From: SZUA-430 sp964647355
GTDB lineage: Bacteria > Pseudomonadota > Alphaproteobacteria > Micropepsales > Micropepsaceae
Reading direction: 5' to 3'
DNA: 5,418 nucleotides
Assembly: GCA_964647355.1 (NCBI GenBank)
Contig: CAZYGK010000189.1
Span: forward strand, 1 to 5,418
A program made the translations under genes and the position numbers. The notes beneath the pieces are model-generated. The model worked only from the letters and a program-made list of their open reading frames with translations. It had not been told where the DNA came from and did no database searches. Below are positions 1 to 5,418 of this stretch, one piece after another (the stretch's first letter is position 1; every line of letters begins with the position of its first letter).

Positions 1-1564
1 CGTTCTCGCGGACGCGCACGACGTTGACGTCCGGCGCGCGCTCGGCCGGGCCGCCGTCGTGGCGGTCGTAGGTGATGGCGCCCGACGGGCAGTTCTGTGC
101 GACGCGCACGAGGTGTTCCATCGTCGCCGCTTCCGGGTGGATCCAGGTGCCGGGCGTGTTGGCGCGGAAGACTTTCGGCGCTTCGAGCACGCAGTGGCGC
201 GAATGGATGCAGCGCTTGGTGTCGAAGCGGACGGTGATGTCCTTCGTGTGGGCGACGTTCGGGTCGCCGGGCTTATCCTCGACGATGGGCTTCGGCTTGG
301 CGCGCGCCGTTGCTTCCACCGTGAGAGCGATGTGTTCTTCGTAGCGGTCGTGCAGCGTGTCGAAGCGCTTGGCGAGTTTGGCGAGGCGTTCGCCCACGCC
401 GGCGAGCGGCGCGTGGCGTTCGAGTGCGGTTGCGGCGTCGGCCAGTTCCTGCGTGCGTTCGCTCAAGATTTGGCTGGCGCAGCTTTGTACGAGTTGGCCG
501 GCCGAGCGCGGGAGCGTGAACGTGAGGCCAGCTGTGGTGCCACTGCCGGTCGGCAGTTTCGTCGCCGCTTCGCCCACCATTTGGAGTGCGTACATCAGTT
601 CGGTCGAGCCGACGGCGAGGCCGGTGCGCAGTTCGGCCGGCAGCGGTGCGGGCGAAAACACCTGCGCCAGTGCGCGCATCATCAGGGCATAAACAGCGTT
701 GCCGAGGTCGACGACTTTGGCCGCCGTCGCGTCCTCGATCGCGGTGAGGTCGGCATGCGGCTCGCCGAGCGTCGGGTTTGCCGCCACATTGCGTGCGGGT
801 TCGAACGCAGGGCGCGCGGCCTTGAGCGCTGCGAGCTCGGCTTTGATCGCGGCGAACTTCGCGTAGTGCGAGGTTTCGCTGTGGGCGGGGGCGCCTTCGC
901 CTTGGGTCACGATCTCTTCGATCGCGCGGCGCGCGGTTTCGAGGTTCGTGACCTTGAAGAGACCGGGCAGGCCGAACTCGGCAGCGCCGACTTGCGCGTC
1001 CGCGTGACCGACGAAGACCTTCTTCTCGCTGCACGCGGCCACCAGGCGGGCGCAGCCGTTGATGATGCCGTGATAGAGGTGGCCTTGGCTGACGTAATCC
1101 TGCGACGCGGGCGAAAGCAGATCGGCGCGCGCGACGCGGTGATAGTGCGCGTGTTCGAAGCCTTTGCCGTCTTCGATCGCGACGCCTTCGGGGCGCTCGA
1201 TATAGAGGAAGTGGTCGAGCGCGGCCGCGGAGAACGGCATCAGCTTCATCACGACGTCGGCGGGGAAGCGGCCGGGGCGGACGGGGAACTCCGGCTTCCA
1301 GAGGTGCGGCGCCGAGCCGAGCGCGGTCAGCATGTTGTTGACGAGGGCCAGGTGGAGCATCTCCTCGCGCGCGATCTGGCGGAGCGAGAGGCGCCAGCGT
1401 TCGATCGCGGCGAGTTCGTCTTTCGTGACGCCCTCCGCCTCCTCCCGCTTCAGCGACCACATGGCGTAGAGATAGGTGCACATCACGGCATGCTCGAACT
1501 CCGCCGCCTCGCACAGGAGGTAGACGAGCTCTTCGCGGTCTTGGACGACGATGTCGGCGGTCAT
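1..1564 (-). CDS. Ferritin-like / divergent 4Fe-4S domain protein, C-terminus cut by window edge
   Basis: Read from ATG at 1564, the frame stays open to the window edge and gives 521 residues. Residues about 10-240 form a ferritin-like domain of the VioB/PF12902 type, with candidate di-iron ligands E24, E68-M-L-H71 and a later E/H pair (IEEIVTQGEG, then SHYAKF). An Ala/Glu-rich helical stretch follows (about 250-430). Residues about 442-505 look like a divergent mono-cluster 4Fe-4S domain (Fer4_19 type), with Cys452, Cys458 and Cys492 in CIHSRHC and NCPSGAI. Family knowledge: proteins with this order often end in a CDGSH iron-sulfur domain, and the last visible residues (NVVRVREN) look like the lead-in to one; that part is outside the window. 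The substrate is unknown; an iron-dependent redox or oxygenase role is inference. No good Shine-Dalgarno precedes the ATG. The start is supported by the paralogous remnant at 2202-2288, which has the same first 15 residues. Confidence 0.88.
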   Translation of the reverse strand, partial: MTADIVVQDREELVYLLCEAAEFEHAVMCTYLYAMWSLKREEAEGVTKDELAAIERWRLSLRQIAREEMLHLALVNNMLTALGSAPHLWKPEFPVRPGRFPADVVMKLMPFSAAALDHFLYIERPEGVAIEDGKGFEHAHYHRVARADLLSPASQDYVSQGHLYHGIINGCARLVAACSEKKVFVGHADAQVGAAEFGLPGLFKVTNLETARRAIEEIVTQGEGAPAHSETSHYAKFAAIKAELAALKAARPAFEPARNVAANPTLGEPHADLTAIEDATAAKVVDLGNAVYALMMRALAQVFSPAPLPAELRTGLAVGSTELMYALQMVGEAATKLPTGSGTTAGLTFTLPRSAGQLVQSCASQILSERTQELADAATALERHAPLAGVGERLAKLAKRFDTLHDRYEEHIALTVEATARAKPKPIVEDKPGDPNVAHTKDITVRFDTKRCIHSRHCVLEAPKVFRANTPGTWIHPEAATMEHLVRVAQNCPSGAITYDRHDGGPAERAPDVNVVRVREN

Positions 1565-1601
1565 GGAGGTGGTGTATCGCTCTCTGCCGTGGCGCGCAAT
1601 T
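1507..1601. repeat. Direct duplication, copy 1 (5' end and upstream of ferritin-like gene)
   Basis: This segment covers the first 19 or so codons of the ferritin-like gene and its upstream DNA as far as the palindromic element. It matches 2231-2327 with about four substitutions and one 2-nt length difference just outside the start codon. The coding part (58 nt) differs at one base. It probably contains the native promoter, although I could not find convincing -35/-10 boxes. Confidence 0.9.
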
Positions 1602-1700
1602 CCTGGGACCGCGGGCGGCCTCGCCCGCACTTTCTAGCGTATCGAGCTCCATTGTGTTTGAGAGTCCGTAAGAGCGGGCGGGGCCGCCCGCGGTCCCAGG
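1602..1700. repeat. Palindromic repeat element, copy A
   Basis: The two 27-nt arms, 1602-1628 and 1674-1700, are reverse complements at 26 of 27 positions. They enclose a 45-nt loop. The outer ends read CCTGGGACC and GGTCCCAGG. The single arm mismatch (T in CCTCGCCCGC) is also present in copy B. The element lies between the stop of the OmpA-like gene and the start of the ferritin-like gene, so RNA from the minus strand could fold into a very stable hairpin there. There is no T-run, so a factor-independent terminator is not supported. It resembles a REP/MITE-type intergenic repeat. No transposase is nearby. Confidence 0.88.
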
Positions 1701-1715
1701 GTACGTTGCGCGATA

Positions 1716-2186
1716 TCAGGTGCCGCAGCCCTCTCGGGAACCGTCAACGAAAGCTGTGTTCGGCAAATGAACGTCCATCGTCACGAAACGATTCTGAGGC
1801 TCTTCCGTTTGCGTTGGCGTGAGAATCGAGCGGAGTGCGAAGCCGCAGGGCTTGGTGAAGATCATGGAACGCGGCACCCCCTTCGCTACCAGCGCATCGC
1901 GCACCGCATCGGCACGCTTTTGCGATCGCTCAATCGATGCTTCGAGTGTGCCTACCCATTGATCGCCCGCCGTCAGCAGCACGCGCCCACCATAACGAGG
2001 ATACAACGCTGCAAACTCGCTGATGACCGCATCGGCCTCAAGCGTAACTTGCCATTGCACGGGGTCAAGGCGCTCCGGGTTGGAACCTTGGAAGAAAACG
2101 ATGAACTGTTTGGTGGCGCCGAGGGGTTGCGATGCAGCCAGCAGCACTATTGAAATCGCCGCGGCGCGAAGCGCTGTCATCATCAT
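1716..2186 (-). CDS. Small exported OmpA-like (C-terminal domain) protein
   Basis: A 156-residue protein. The first 24 or so residues look like a Sec signal peptide: a short charged start, the hydrophobic core AAAISIVLLAA, and a likely cut after PLGA. There is no lipobox cysteine. The rest matches the OmpA/MotB peptidoglycan-binding fold: an initial strand IVFFQGSN, a helix from about 42 to 62, the strand GRVLLTAGD, the helix SIERSQKRADAVRDAL with the family's R-A-x-x-V pattern, and QNRFVTMDV near the end. D75 and R133 sit about where the diaminopimelate-contacting Asp and Arg are expected. C114 and C154 could pair in the periplasm. There is no beta-barrel, so it would be a stand-alone periplasmic domain. 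Three Met codons are stacked at the start; the first (2186) has GGATG about 7 nt upstream. Its GC content looks lower than its neighbours'. It lies between two palindromic repeats. Confidence 0.8.
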   Translation of the reverse strand: MMMTALRAAAISIVLLAASQPLGATKQFIVFFQGSNPERLDPVQWQVTLEADAVISEFAALYPRYGGRVLLTAGDQWVGTLEASIERSQKRADAVRDALVAKGVPRSMIFTKPCGFALRSILTPTQTEEPQNRFVTMDVHLPNTAFVDGSREGCGT

Positions 2187-2201
2187 GCGGGTTCATCCAC
2201 A

Positions 2202-2288
2202 TCACATCGCGGCATACTCATCCCCCGCTGCCTCGCACAGGTGGTAGACGAGCTCTTCGCGGTCTTGGACGACGATGTCGGCGGTCAT
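2202..2288 (-). pseudogene. Truncated 5' remnant of a second ferritin-like gene
   Basis: An ATG-initiated frame of 28 codons ends at TGA (2202-2204). Its first 15 residues are identical to those of the intact ferritin-like gene, residue 16 is H instead of L, and E19-A-A and E24 are kept. After residue 21 the match weakens (G-D-E-Y-A-A-M against E-F-E-H-A-V-M). Homology stops within codon 29, where the intact gene continues with the ferritin helix. The di-iron domain is absent, so it cannot work as an enzyme. Its stop lies 15 nt before the start of the OmpA-like gene on the same strand. If transcribed, it would act as a short leader ORF ahead of that gene. A functional small peptide is possible but less likely than decay. 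Confidence 0.8.
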
Positions 2289-2327
2289 GGTTGCGTGGTG
2301 TATCGCTCTCTGCCGTAGCGCGCAATT
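2231..2327. repeat. Direct duplication, copy 2 (upstream of OmpA-like gene)
   Basis: Near-identical partner of 1507-1601, in the same orientation and also bordered by a palindromic element. Compared with copy 1 it has TTGC in place of AG just upstream of the start codon, and single-base changes elsewhere. If copy 1 carries the promoter of the ferritin-like gene, this copy supplies an equivalent promoter reading into the OmpA-like gene. Confidence 0.88.
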
Positions 2328-2427
2328 CCTGGGACCCAAGGGCGGCCTCGCCCGCACTTACGAACTTTCCAACACCACGGTGATTGAGGCGCTCGAAAGA
2401 GCGGGCGGGGCCGCCCGCGGTCCCAGG
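2328..2427. repeat. Palindromic repeat element, copy B
   Basis: The left arm is 2328-2355 and the right arm 2401-2427, around a 45-nt loop (2356-2400). The right arm is identical to that of copy A. The left arm differs only where CCGCGGG becomes CCCAAGGG. The loop matches the reverse complement of the copy A loop without gaps at 32 of 45 positions, against 21 of 45 in direct orientation. It lies between the diverging OmpA-like/remnant unit and the PLP enzyme gene. Just outside it, CGTTGCAGC occurs twice (2431-2439 and 2444-2452). Confidence 0.88.
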
Positions 2428-2482
2428 GTCCGTTGCAGCACATCGTTGCAGCGGCATGGTTCCGCCGCTATGAGACGACACC

Positions 2483-3496
2483 ATGACGATCGCCACACTC
2501 GATAACTTCCCCCGTGTTTCGCTTGGGCATTGGCCGACGCCGCTTGAGCCGATGGAGCGGTTGCGGGCGGCGCTCGGGCCTGGCTGCCCTGCCCTTTATG
2601 TGAAGCGTGACGACTGCACGGGGCTGGCGACCGGGGGCAACAAGACGCGCAAGCTTGAGTTTTTGATGGGTGAAGTTTTGGCGCAAGGGGCCGGAGCCGT
2701 CGTCACGTTCGGGGCGGTGCAGTCGAACCATGCGCGCCAGACGGCGGCGGCAGCCGCGAAACTCGGGTTGCCGTGCGAACTCATCTTGATCGACATGGTG
2801 GCGCGGCATAGCGAGGCTTACCGGACCTCCGGCAACGTTTTGTTCGACCGGTTGCTCGGCGCGCGGGTGCATGTCGTGAAGGACGACAAGGCGGCGGGTG
2901 CCGCGCTGCAAGCGGCGGCGGCGGCGCACACGCAAGCCGGGCGCGGCGTCTATGTGGTGCCGATCGGCGGCTCGAACGCGGTCGGGTCGCTCGGCTATGT
3001 CGCGGCGTTCGACGAGATCGCCGCCCAAGCCGAGGCGATGGGCCTGACCGTGGACGCGATCGTGCACGGCACGTCGAGCGGCGGCACGCAGGCGGGCCTC
3101 GTCGCGGGCGCGACGCTCGCCGACAGCGCGACGCGGATCATGGGCGTGAACGTATACAAGAAGCGCGGCGGCGATATCGCCGAGGCGGTGCACACGCTGG
3201 CGCTGGAGACGTTGCACGCGATGGGCATTCCGCTGCTCAACGTGTCGTCGCGCGTGCACGTGATCGATGGTTATCAGGGCGAGGCCTACGGCATTGCGAC
3301 GGATGCGATGCGCGAGGCGGTGGAACTTGCCGCGCGAACGGAAGGGCTGCTGCTCGACCCGGTCTATTCCGGCAAGGCGATGGCGGCGCTGATCGGCGAG
3401 GTGCGCAAGGGGGCGTGGCGCAAAGAGCAAGCGGTGGTGTTTCTGCACACGGGCGGCACGGCGGCGCTGAGTGCGTATGCCGACGCATTCAGCTAA
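2483..3496 (+). CDS. PLP-dependent D-cysteine desulfhydrase / ACC deaminase family enzyme
   Basis: A 337-residue fold-type II PLP enzyme, the normal length for this family. K54 in TGGNKTRKLEFL is the expected Schiff-base lysine. S81-N82-H83 in QSNHARQ contacts the substrate carboxylate. T197-S-S-G-G-T202 is the phosphate-binding loop. Y264 and Y295 (LDPVYSGKAM) match the active-site tyrosines of ACC deaminase, and the C-terminal VVFLHTGGTAAL is typical. The family splits sulfur or amino groups from small amino acids: D-cysteine to pyruvate, H2S and ammonia, or L-cysteate to pyruvate, sulfite and ammonia (CuyA). The KRDDCTGL and GGNKTRKLEFLM stretches look at least as close to the cysteate-lyase side, so the substrate stays open. 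It is cytosolic. The start at 2483 has only a weak GAGA about 10 nt upstream. A faint TTGCAG-17-TATGAG pair (2446-2474) would give an almost leaderless mRNA. The gene is probably transcribed alone. Confidence 0.93.
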   Translation: MTIATLDNFPRVSLGHWPTPLEPMERLRAALGPGCPALYVKRDDCTGLATGGNKTRKLEFLMGEVLAQGAGAVVTFGAVQSNHARQTAAAAAKLGLPCELILIDMVARHSEAYRTSGNVLFDRLLGARVHVVKDDKAAGAALQAAAAAHTQAGRGVYVVPIGGSNAVGSLGYVAAFDEIAAQAEAMGLTVDAIVHGTSSGGTQAGLVAGATLADSATRIMGVNVYKKRGGDIAEAVHTLALETLHAMGIPLLNVSSRVHVIDGYQGEAYGIATDAMREAVELAARTEGLLLDPVYSGKAMAALIGEVRKGAWRKEQAVVFLHTGGTAALSAYADAFS

Positions 3497-3956
3497 GCGA
3501 TTTGCGCATCGCGAGGGCGGTGCCGAATTGGAGTTTGACTTCGCCCACGGGTTCGAAGCCGCAGGTGTTGTAGAACGTGCCTGCGTGCGGGTTCGCGATG
3601 ACGTGGAGAGCGGTGGCGCGCTGCTGGCGTGCGTGGGTGCACGCGGCGTCGACCAGGCGGCGGCCGATGCCTTGGCGCCAGGCTGATGGCTCGACGAAAA
3701 GGCCGTCGAGTTCGGCGGCGCCGTCTTCGCGCGGCAGCACGACCGCGAGGCCGAGCGTGACGCCGTCGCGCTCGGCGACCAAGACGCAGCCCTCCTCGAA
3801 CTGCGCCTGCGGGATGTCGACGATGTCCGGGTTTGCGAGCACGAGCGCGCGGTCGCCTTCGTTCGCGAGCGAGGCGCGGCGTTGCAGTTCGATCAGCGCC
3901 GCGCGCTCGTCGATGCGGGCGGTGCGGATCGTGAGCGAGCCGGCTTCGCTAGTCAC
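3489..3956 (-). CDS. GNAT-family N-acetyltransferase
   Basis: A 155-residue acetyltransferase when begun at GTG 3956. The fold begins at TIRTARIDERAALIEL (strand 1 and helix 1). Strand 4 is ELDGLFVEPSAWR, the acetyl-CoA loop is RQGIGRRLVDAA (about 94-105), and the late FYNTCGFEPVGE motif (about 128-139) is typical of the family. The frame is open to 4082, but that extension only overlaps the Gly/Cys-rich tail of the upstream gene in another frame and has Ala/Pro/Thr-rich low complexity. I therefore prefer the GTG at 3956. It overlaps the upstream stop by 8 nt (GTGACTAG) and has GGAGG about 11 nt before it. Translational coupling to the upstream gene is likely. The acceptor substrate cannot be told from sequence. 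The 3' end overlaps the end of the convergent PLP enzyme gene by 8 nt. Confidence 0.88.
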   Translation of the reverse strand: MTSEAGSLTIRTARIDERAALIELQRRASLANEGDRALVLANPDIVDIPQAQFEEGCVLVAERDGVTLGLAVVLPREDGAAELDGLFVEPSAWRQGIGRRLVDAACTHARQQRATALHVIANPHAGTFYNTCGFEPVGEVKLQFGTALAMRKSLS

Positions 3957-4638
3957 CGCCGCCGCAACCTCCACCGCAACCGCCGCCGTCGCTATCGCTT
4001 GAGAGGCCGTCGGTGGAGCCGTCGAAACTGGTGCTGGAGAAGTCACCGCCGCAGTAGGGCGTGCCGCCGGACGTACCGCCACCGGCTTCGTTCTTCTCCC
4101 CTTCGCGTTTGAAGCCGCTGCAGTCGGTGGTGTAGCGGAAGCCGCCTTCGACCTTCAGCTTTTCGTCGAGCGCGAAGAGCAGCGGCAGGCGCGTCGGCGT
4201 CAGCGGGTTGATGTTGTCTTCGAGGCAGGCGTGGCGCCAGACGCGGCGCAAGCCAGTGTTGTTCTGCTTGTCGGCGGAAAGTGCGACCGCGGGCGTGTGG
4301 TGCAGGAACTTGCCGAACGCGCGTTTGCAGAATTTTTCGTAATCGCGGGTGTAGAGAATGAACTCGTGCCACAGGTCGTCGGCGATTTGGCTCGGCATCG
4401 AGACGAATTTGCGGCCGCTCTTCAGGTGGGCGAGGAAGAATTGGCGCAGGCCGCGCGCGACGAGCTGCTGCTCTTTGATGCCGATGCCTGGGCGGCTCGT
4501 GCCGAGTTTGGTCAGCAGGCCCTTCGGAAACATGTACGTGCGGATGTACTTTTCGCGTTCCATCTCGATCGCTTTTCGCCAAATCCACGCTATGCCGGCG
4601 AGCAGAACCCCAATGACGACGATGTAGATCGTATCCAT
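3949..4638 (-). CDS. Membrane-anchored GRDP-like protein with Gly/Cys-rich tail
   Basis: A 229-residue protein from ATG 4638. It has GGAG 9 nt upstream and lies 2 nt after the dehydrogenase stop. A TTG at 4644 is also in frame, but it overlaps that stop and is less likely. Residues about 4-20 form one transmembrane helix, followed by basic residues (RK), so the bulk is probably cytoplasmic with an N-out anchor. The core (about 55-150) carries MPSQIADDLWHEFILYTRDY and CKRAFGKFLHHTP. That D-x-x-W-H ... Y-x-x-x-C ... F-x-H-H spacing resembles the glycine-rich-domain-like family (PF07173 type) and could bind metal through H91, C104, H113 and H114. The tail from about 185 is Gly/Ser/Asp-rich and ends in GGGCGGGCGGGD. 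The function is unknown. The Cys-Gly repeat suggests metal binding or lipid/protein attachment, which is inference. Confidence 0.82.
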   Translation of the reverse strand: MDTIYIVVIGVLLAGIAWIWRKAIEMEREKYIRTYMFPKGLLTKLGTSRPGIGIKEQQLVARGLRQFFLAHLKSGRKFVSMPSQIADDLWHEFILYTRDYEKFCKRAFGKFLHHTPAVALSADKQNNTGLRRVWRHACLEDNINPLTPTRLPLLFALDEKLKVEGGFRYTTDCSGFKREGEKNEAGGGTSGGTPYCGGDFSSTSFDGSTDGLSSDSDGGGCGGGCGGGD

Positions 4639-4640
4639 GC

Positions 4641-5418
4641 TCAAGCGCTCCGTGCCGCCTTCAGGCTCACGGGCGGTTTCGACGAGTCCGGTACGAAGAA
4701 GTCCGGCATCAGGTCCTTCGTCGGGTCGACGCGGTATTGGTCGAAGTCACGGACGCCTGCTTCGTAGAGCAGCGTGTCGTCGATGCAAAAGTTGCCCGTG
4801 AACTCGCGCGACGGTTTCGTCAGGATCACGTGGGCGGCGTCGGCCATGATCTCGGGCGTGCGGCACATCTTCATGCCTTCGTCGCCCGCGAGCGCGTTCC
4901 GGATCGCGGCGGTCGCGATGCCGGTGCGCGGCCAAAGCGCGTTGACCGCGATGCCGTCGGCGCGGAACTCGCCCGCCATGCCGAGCACGCACATGCTCAT
5001 GCCGTACTTCGCCATCGTGTAGGCGACGTGGTTGGCGAACCAGTTCTCCGACATATCGAGCGGCGGGGAGAGGTTTAGGATGTGCGGGTTCGCGGCCTTC
5101 TTCAGGTGCTGCGCGCAATACTTTGACACCATGAACGTGCCGCGCGTGTTGATCTGGTGCATCAGATCGTAGCGCTTCATGTCGGTCATCGTGGTGGGAG
5201 TGAGCTGGATCGCGCTCGCGTTGTTCACGCAGATGTCGATGCCGCCGAATTTTTGTGCCGTTTGTTCAATCGCGGCGGCGACGTTGGCCTCATCGCGCAC
5301 GTCGACGACGAGCGGCAGCGCCTTGCCGCCCGCCGCTTCGATCTCTTTCGCGGCGGAGTAGACCGTGCCGGGGAGTTTCGGGTGCGGGTCGGCGGTCTTG
5401 GCCGCGACCGCGATGTTG
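4641..5418 (-). CDS. HSDL2-like short-chain dehydrogenase/reductase, N-terminus outside window
   Basis: The frame is open to the window edge, leaving 258 visible residues ending in KAARSA. The N-terminal strand with the TGxxxGIG nucleotide motif (about 30 residues) is missing. The visible part has the classical SDR series: NNAS (65-68, in place of NNAG), N90, the catalytic S117 in LNLSPPL, and Y133-T-M-A-K137 (YxxxK). The segments AAKTADPHPKLPGT, MKRYDLMHQINTRGTF, KKAANPHILNLSPP, AKYGMSMCVLGM and VNALWPRT are characteristic of hydroxysteroid-dehydrogenase-like protein 2 relatives. Bacterial members are NAD(P)-dependent oxidoreductases with poorly known substrates, possibly acyl or sterol-like. 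The SCP2 domain of animal HSDL2 is absent: only a short tail follows the SDR fold. A GTG at about 5300 is internal and not a start. It is the first visible gene of the operon that continues with the GRDP-like and GNAT genes. Confidence 0.92.
   Translation of the reverse strand, partial: NIAVAAKTADPHPKLPGTVYSAAKEIEAAGGKALPLVVDVRDEANVAAAIEQTAQKFGGIDICVNNASAIQLTPTTMTDMKRYDLMHQINTRGTFMVSKYCAQHLKKAANPHILNLSPPLDMSENWFANHVAYTMAKYGMSMCVLGMAGEFRADGIAVNALWPRTGIATAAIRNALAGDEGMKMCRTPEIMADAAHVILTKPSREFTGNFCIDDTLLYEAGVRDFDQYRVDPTKDLMPDFFVPDSSKPPVSLKAARSA

Noticed and set aside
273..1652. A 459-codon minus-strand frame beginning inside palindrome A
   Set aside because: It runs on the same strand as the ferritin-like gene but in another frame. 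It is extremely Arg/Pro-rich and has no domain signal.
1602..1700. Palindrome A as a rho-independent terminator for the OmpA-like gene
   Set aside because: The stem is strong and well placed, but no T-run follows on the minus strand, the loop is 45 nt, and the same element occurs in a non-terminator position as copy B.
59..1822. A 587-codon plus-strand open frame, the longest in the window
   Set aside because: It lies antisense to the ferritin-like gene, whose domains are clear, and runs on through a palindrome into the OmpA-like gene. The Arg/Ala/Gly/Glu-rich translation shows no family motif: it is a high-GC shadow frame.
1602..2427. A composite transposon or insertion sequence bounded by elements A and B
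   Set aside because: There is no transposase between them, the arms are in direct rather than terminal-inverted arrangement as a pair, and no target-site duplication is visible. Rearrangement between repeats explains it better.
2433..2474. A sigma70-type promoter for the PLP enzyme (TTGCAG-17-TATGAG)
   Set aside because: The boxes match consensus poorly (about 3/6 and 4/6), and transcription would begin almost at the start codon. Such matches are expected by chance.
2468..3448. A 326-codon minus-strand frame across the PLP enzyme
   Set aside because: It is an Arg/His-rich antisense shadow of a gene with a full set of active-site motifs on the plus strand.
4231..4767. A 178-codon plus-strand frame across the GRDP-like gene
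   Set aside because: It is antisense to a protein with a transmembrane helix and conserved core, crosses a gene boundary, and has no recognisable domain.

Overview
The window comes from a high-GC bacterium. An exported OmpA-like protein points to a Gram-negative envelope. Proteobacteria or an Opitutales-like verrucomicrobium both fit, and the sequence alone does not decide between them.

Left part (1-1564, minus strand): a large redox-type protein with a ferritin-like di-iron domain followed by a divergent 4Fe-4S domain. The window edge cuts off its C-terminus. Middle part (about 1565-2482): the unusual region. It holds a small exported OmpA-like gene (minus) flanked by two copies of a roughly 100-bp palindromic element. 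Next to the second element is a 28-codon remnant of a paralogue of the ferritin-like gene, with nearly the same upstream DNA as the intact gene. The upstream region of the OmpA-like gene is therefore a broken second copy of the ferritin-like gene's 5' region.

Right part: a plus-strand PLP enzyme of the D-cysteine desulfhydrase / ACC deaminase family (2483-3496) runs tail to tail, with an 8-bp overlap, into a compact minus-strand operon. In transcription order that operon is an HSDL2-like short-chain dehydrogenase (5' end outside the window), a membrane-anchored protein of the glycine-rich-domain (GRDP-like) type with a Gly/Cys-rich tail, and a GNAT acetyltransferase. The gaps are 2 nt and then an 8-nt overlap, so translation is probably coupled.

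The genes do not form one obvious pathway: they look like ordinary metabolic and envelope genes around a repeat-driven rearrangement. I see no tRNA, rRNA, CRISPR array, transposase or phage gene, and no convincing new defence or biosynthetic system. The most interesting signals are the mosaic duplication and the paired palindromes whose central loops lie in opposite orientation.
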